A DNA stretch of 64,000 nucleotides from Pilimelia terevasa. Its GTDB lineage: Bacteria > Actinomycetota > Actinomycetes > Mycobacteriales > Micromonosporaceae. The notes beneath the pieces are model-generated. The model was not told the DNA's origin and made no database searches. It was given only the letters and a program-made list of their open reading frames with translations. The translations under genes and the position numbers were made by a program. How positions within the stretch are numbered: position 1 is the first letter of the stretch; the number at the start of each line of letters is the position of its first letter. The stretch is from contig NZ_BMQC01000017.1 in NCBI RefSeq assembly GCF_014647915.1, forward strand, positions 1 to 64,000, written 5' to 3'. Shown in pieces: positions 61,391 to 64,000 of the stretch.

Positions 61391-61433
61391 CACGTGAGGG
61401 GCGGGCACCCGGTGGGTGCCCGCCCCTCACGTG
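61391..61433. terminator. Bidirectional hairpin terminator
   Basis: A 20-bp perfect stem (CACGTGAGGGGCGGGCACCC and complement) with a GGT loop lies between the convergent monooxygenase and carboxypeptidase genes. No T tract is present. The length and perfection of the stem make this the strongest terminator in the window. Confidence 0.85.
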
Positions 61434-61473
61434 GTGACGCGGTGCGCCGGTCGGCGCGGCCTGCCCGTGCGAC

Positions 61474-62844
61474 CTACTTGTAGGGCTTGGCCGCCGCCTT
61501 GGCCGCGGCCATGTAGGCCGGGTAGTTCAGCTTCCAGAAGCTCTGCATGCAGGAGTACTGGGGCGTGAAGCCGGCGCAGTTGCCGGTGCCCGGGCCGATC
61601 TCGATGGTGTAGCCGGGGACGCCCAGGCGGCCGTAGATCCAGTCGTCGGTCGCGCCGGGGGCGAAGTAGTTCAGGCCGCCGTCGCCGTGCACGACCTGGT
61701 ACCGGTTGTGCGCGCCCATCGCGTCCGCGATCGCCTTCAGGTCGCTGTGGTTCGGCGCGTTGTTGTTGGTCCAGCCGTACGGGAAGATGTTGAGCTGCGC
61801 GTACGCGTGGACAGTGAGGAAGACGCCGGTGGTGTCCTTGGACGCCGGGGTGTTGTCGGCGTCCGGCTTGGTGTCGCGGTAGATCCGCTTCAGGAACGAC
61901 TCGATGCCCTGGGTCTCGGGCTCGCTGTCCGGCCCCGTGCCCGGGTACGTCTCGGAGCACTTACCGCCCTGGTTCTTGTCCCAGTGGTAGTCCGAGTTGC
62001 GGTTGAGGTCGGTGCCGATCTGGGTGCCGGAGCAGCCGTTCTCGTGCAGGTTCTTGCGCTGGAGCACCGGCCGGCTGGAGTTGGACGACACCACGTCCAC
62101 GCCGTCAGGGTTGGCGATCGGGATCACCCAGACCTCGGTGCTGTCCAGCAGCGCCGTGACCTCGGAGTCCTTGCCGTAGTTGTTGACGAGCTGATCCATG
62201 AACATGTACGACAGCTCGCCCGAGGCCAGCTCCCGCGAGTGGATCTGGGACATCAGCGTGAACTTGGGCTTCTTGTTCGTGTTGGTCAGCTCGCAGTCAC
62301 CAGAGGTGATCTTGGTGATGCACACGGCCTCGATGTCGTGGCCGCCCTGGCCCTGCGTCTTCTTCCAGGACTGGCCGATCGTGTGCTTGCGCACCAGCGT
62401 GGGGTGCGCGCTCGCGACGGCGGCGTTGTGCCGCTCGTGTCCGGCGCTGGTGTGGTACCCGCCGTAGTAGGTGTCCGCGTTGGCCTGGAAGGACGGGTCG
62501 ACCGGGTGGTACTGCGGCGCCATGTACTTGGCCGTCAGGCCCAGGGCCCGGGCCCGGGCGGGCGTCGTGCGGTCGCCGAGGACGCCGACGCCGAGCGCGC
62601 TGTCGCCGTGGCCGGCCAGGTCGAAGCCGTTCGCCTCCAGCAGCGTGGCGAGGTGGCCGGTGCGCATCCCCGGCTCCTGGACCAGGTACATGGCCTCGCC
62701 GTTGGGGTTGGCGAGGGCGACGGCCGCCGCGTCGGCGCTCGCGGACTGGCCGGTGGCCAGCGGGAGCGCGACGGTGACGGCCGCGGCGCCCACGGCGAGC
62801 AGGGTGCGCACGCGCGGACGCGGCGCCGAAGACGAAGACGTCAT
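61474..62844 (-). CDS. Secreted M14 zinc carboxypeptidase
   Basis: The 456-residue precursor has a signal peptide (LLAVGAAAVTVALPLATGQSASA). A propeptide to about residue 125 and an M14 domain follow. Zinc ligands are His202 and Glu205 (HSRE) and His346 (TVHAYAQ); the catalytic Glu415 is in YTIEIGPGT. The substrate-anchoring Asn-Arg is in DLNRN (279-283). The Cys-containing insertions NGCSGT, GKCSETYP and NCAGF fit extracellular actinomycete enzymes of the carboxypeptidase T type. GAGGA precedes the ATG. It should release C-terminal residues from peptides outside the cell. Its neighbour glyS ends upstream on the same strand. Confidence 0.9.
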   Translation of the reverse strand: MTSSSSAPRPRVRTLLAVGAAAVTVALPLATGQSASADAAAVALANPNGEAMYLVQEPGMRTGHLATLLEANGFDLAGHGDSALGVGVLGDRTTPARARALGLTAKYMAPQYHPVDPSFQANADTYYGGYHTSAGHERHNAAVASAHPTLVRKHTIGQSWKKTQGQGGHDIEAVCITKITSGDCELTNTNKKPKFTLMSQIHSRELASGELSYMFMDQLVNNYGKDSEVTALLDSTEVWVIPIANPDGVDVVSSNSSRPVLQRKNLHENGCSGTQIGTDLNRNSDYHWDKNQGGKCSETYPGTGPDSEPETQGIESFLKRIYRDTKPDADNTPASKDTTGVFLTVHAYAQLNIFPYGWTNNNAPNHSDLKAIADAMGAHNRYQVVHGDGGLNYFAPGATDDWIYGRLGVPGYTIEIGPGTGNCAGFTPQYSCMQSFWKLNYPAYMAAAKAAAKPYK

Positions 62845-63011
62845 CGTGAATCCTCACTCTTCAGGCTGGGTGGGGGTGGATGCCCGTAGATGAGGTCCAT
62901 CACAGCAGGAGCGGCTGAGAAAGTCACGAACTTGAATCCATGAGTTTCCGGGAGGTCGATCCGACGCGCGGGCGTTCACTGTCTCATGTCAGGACATAGC
63001 CGGGCAGTTGA

Positions 63012-64000
63012 TCAACAGCCGGGCAGCCGCTCCACCAGGTACCGCTCCACCTGGTCCAGCGCCACCCGCTCCTGGGCCATCGTGTCCCGCGCCCGCACCG
63101 TCACCGCCCCGTCGGCGAGGGTGTCGAAGTCCACGGTGACGCAGAACGGGGTGCCGATCTCGTCCTGCCGCCGGTACCGCCGCCCGATCGCCTGGGAGTC
63201 GTCGAACTCGACGTGCCAGCGGCGCCGCAGCGCGGCGGCCAGGTCGTGCGCCTTCGGGGTCAGGTCGGCGTTGCGCGACAGCGGCAGGACCGCGACCTTC
63301 ACCGGCGCCAGCCGCGGGTCGAACCGCAGCACCGTCCGCTTGTCGACCCCGCCCTTGGTGTTCGGGGCCTCGTCGACGTCGTACGCCTCCAGCAGGAACG
63401 CCAGCACGGCCCGGGTCAGCCCCGCCGCGGGCTCGATCACGAACGGGGTCCACCGCTCGTTGCGGGCCTGGTCGAAGTACGACAGGTCGACCCCGGCGTG
63501 CTTGGCGTGCGTGCTCAGGTCGAAGTCCGTCCGATTGGCCACGCCCTCCAGCTCGGCGAACTCCGCACCGCCGAACCGGAAGCGGTACTCGATGTCGACG
63601 GTCCGCTTGGCGTAGTGCGACAGCTTCTCGGCGGGGTGCTCGTAGAACCGCAGGTTGGCCTCGGACAGGCCGAGGTCCCGGTACCAGTCCCAGCGCTGGG
63701 CCAGCCAGTACTCGTGCCACTGCTCGTCGGTGCCCGGCTCGACGAAGAACTCCATCTCCATCTGCTCGAACTCGCGGGTGCGGAAGATGAAGTTGCCCGG
63801 CGTGATCTCGTTGCGGAACGACTTGCCGACCTGGGCGATGCCGAACGGCGGCTTGCGCCGGGAGGAGTTCATCACGTTGGCGAAGTTGACGAAGATGCCC
63901 TGGGCGGTCTCCGGGCGCAGGTAGTGCAGCCCCTCCTCGCTCTCCACCGGGCCGAGGTGGGTCTTCATCAGACCGTTGAACATCCGCGGCTCGGTGAAGG
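63012..64000 (-). CDS. glyS: Glycyl-tRNA synthetase, partial (5' end outside window)
   Basis: About 328 codons of the C-terminal part of the single-chain (alpha2-type) glycyl-tRNA synthetase are present. The reading frame is open to the window end ([18 protein letters not shown] near 64000). Class II motif 2 is seen in [29 protein letters not shown], motif 3 in [21 protein letters not shown], and the anticodon-binding domain begins at [25 protein letters not shown]. Motif 1 and the N terminus lie beyond 64000. It charges tRNA-Gly and is essential. It is the clearest housekeeping gene in the window, marking the core-genome boundary. Confidence 0.95.
   Translation of the reverse strand, partial: FTEPRMFNGLMKTHLGPVESEEGLHYLRPETAQGIFVNFANVMNSSRRKPPFGIAQVGKSFRNEITPGNFIFRTREFEQMEMEFFVEPGTDEQWHEYWLAQRWDWYRDLGLSEANLRFYEHPAEKLSHYAKRTVDIEYRFRFGGAEFAELEGVANRTDFDLSTHAKHAGVDLSYFDQARNERWTPFVIEPAAGLTRAVLAFLLEAYDVDEAPNTKGGVDKRTVLRFDPRLAPVKVAVLPLSRNADLTPKAHDLAAALRRRWHVEFDDSQAIGRRYRRQDEIGTPFCVTVDFDTLADGAVTVRARDTMAQERVALDQVERYLVERLPGC

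Noticed and set aside
63007-63016. Palindrome GTTGATCAAC over the glyS stop as a terminator
   Set aside because: A 10-base palindrome cannot form a stable hairpin with a loop; no further symmetry around it.

Overview
The window is GC-rich actinomycete chromosome. Coding frames are dense, third positions are saturated with G/C, GTG starts are frequent, and strong GGAGG-type ribosome binding sites precede most genes. An F420-type luciferase-family oxidoreductase, DmdR/IdeR-like iron boxes, DUF3618, DUF4239 and DUF1206 proteins and a protein with the LQRxAGNxAV motif all fit a filamentous actinobacterium (Micromonosporaceae-like is possible, but genus is not resolved). No rRNA, tRNA, CRISPR array or prophage was seen.

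Layout. 1-3.8 kb is a decayed, less GC-rich edge: a secreted DNRLRE-type protein cut short at its C terminus, a frameshifted ISL3 transposase remnant, a secreted protein of unknown function and the C-terminal half of a CYTH-domain gene. 4.0-10 kb holds carbohydrate genes: SCP2-like protein translationally coupled to a glycogen-debranching-type enzyme, then a SnoaL-like protein and a DUF4239 membrane protein. A four-gene minus-strand set follows (13.9 to 8.1 kb): FG-GAP/VCBS repeat protein, GMC sugar oxidase, IolE-like TIM-barrel protein and GH15 glucoamylase/trehalase-type enzyme, tightly packed at its 3' end. 14.1-15.9 kb has a divergent pair: a protein with the LQRVAGN motif and a small membrane protein. 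16-34 kb is mostly envelope, secreted and signalling genes: PQQ-type propeller, NylB-like serine hydrolase, M43 metalloprotease, HD hydrolase, MauE/DoxX protein, LuxR-type regulator with a receiver-like domain lacking its Asp, DUF1206 protein, GGDEF-EAL protein, LLM oxidoreductase, DUF418 protein, VOC protein, histidine phosphatase and a pentapeptide-repeat protein.

34.1-49.9 kb is the accessory core. An HTH plus Clp-N protein sits behind an array of TTGACG/CGTCAA half-sites. An acyltransferase with an SGNH domain, a secreted tachylectin-like protein and a second Clp-N-like protein follow. The last lies 11 bp downstream of a 3128-residue YD-repeat/RHS protein with LamG and Hint domains and an unrecognised C-terminal tip. 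50-52.6 kb has csoR with its palindrome, a lipoprotein paralogue of the NylB-like hydrolase and a trypsin-like protease. 52.8-57.4 kb is an HSP90-TPR operon in which a perfect 12-bp hairpin occludes the HSP90 ribosome binding site. 57.5-61.4 kb has a VOC protein, a 2Fe-2S ferredoxin-like protein and a divergent hydroxamate-siderophore tailoring pair (formyltransferase and L-ornithine N5-monooxygenase) around iron boxes. The window ends with a secreted M14 carboxypeptidase and the 3' part of glycyl-tRNA synthetase.

The main candidates for new biology are the oxidase/IolE/GH15 operon, the RHS tip with its Clp-N-like neighbour, the LQRVAGN protein pair and the SD-masking hairpin in front of HSP90.
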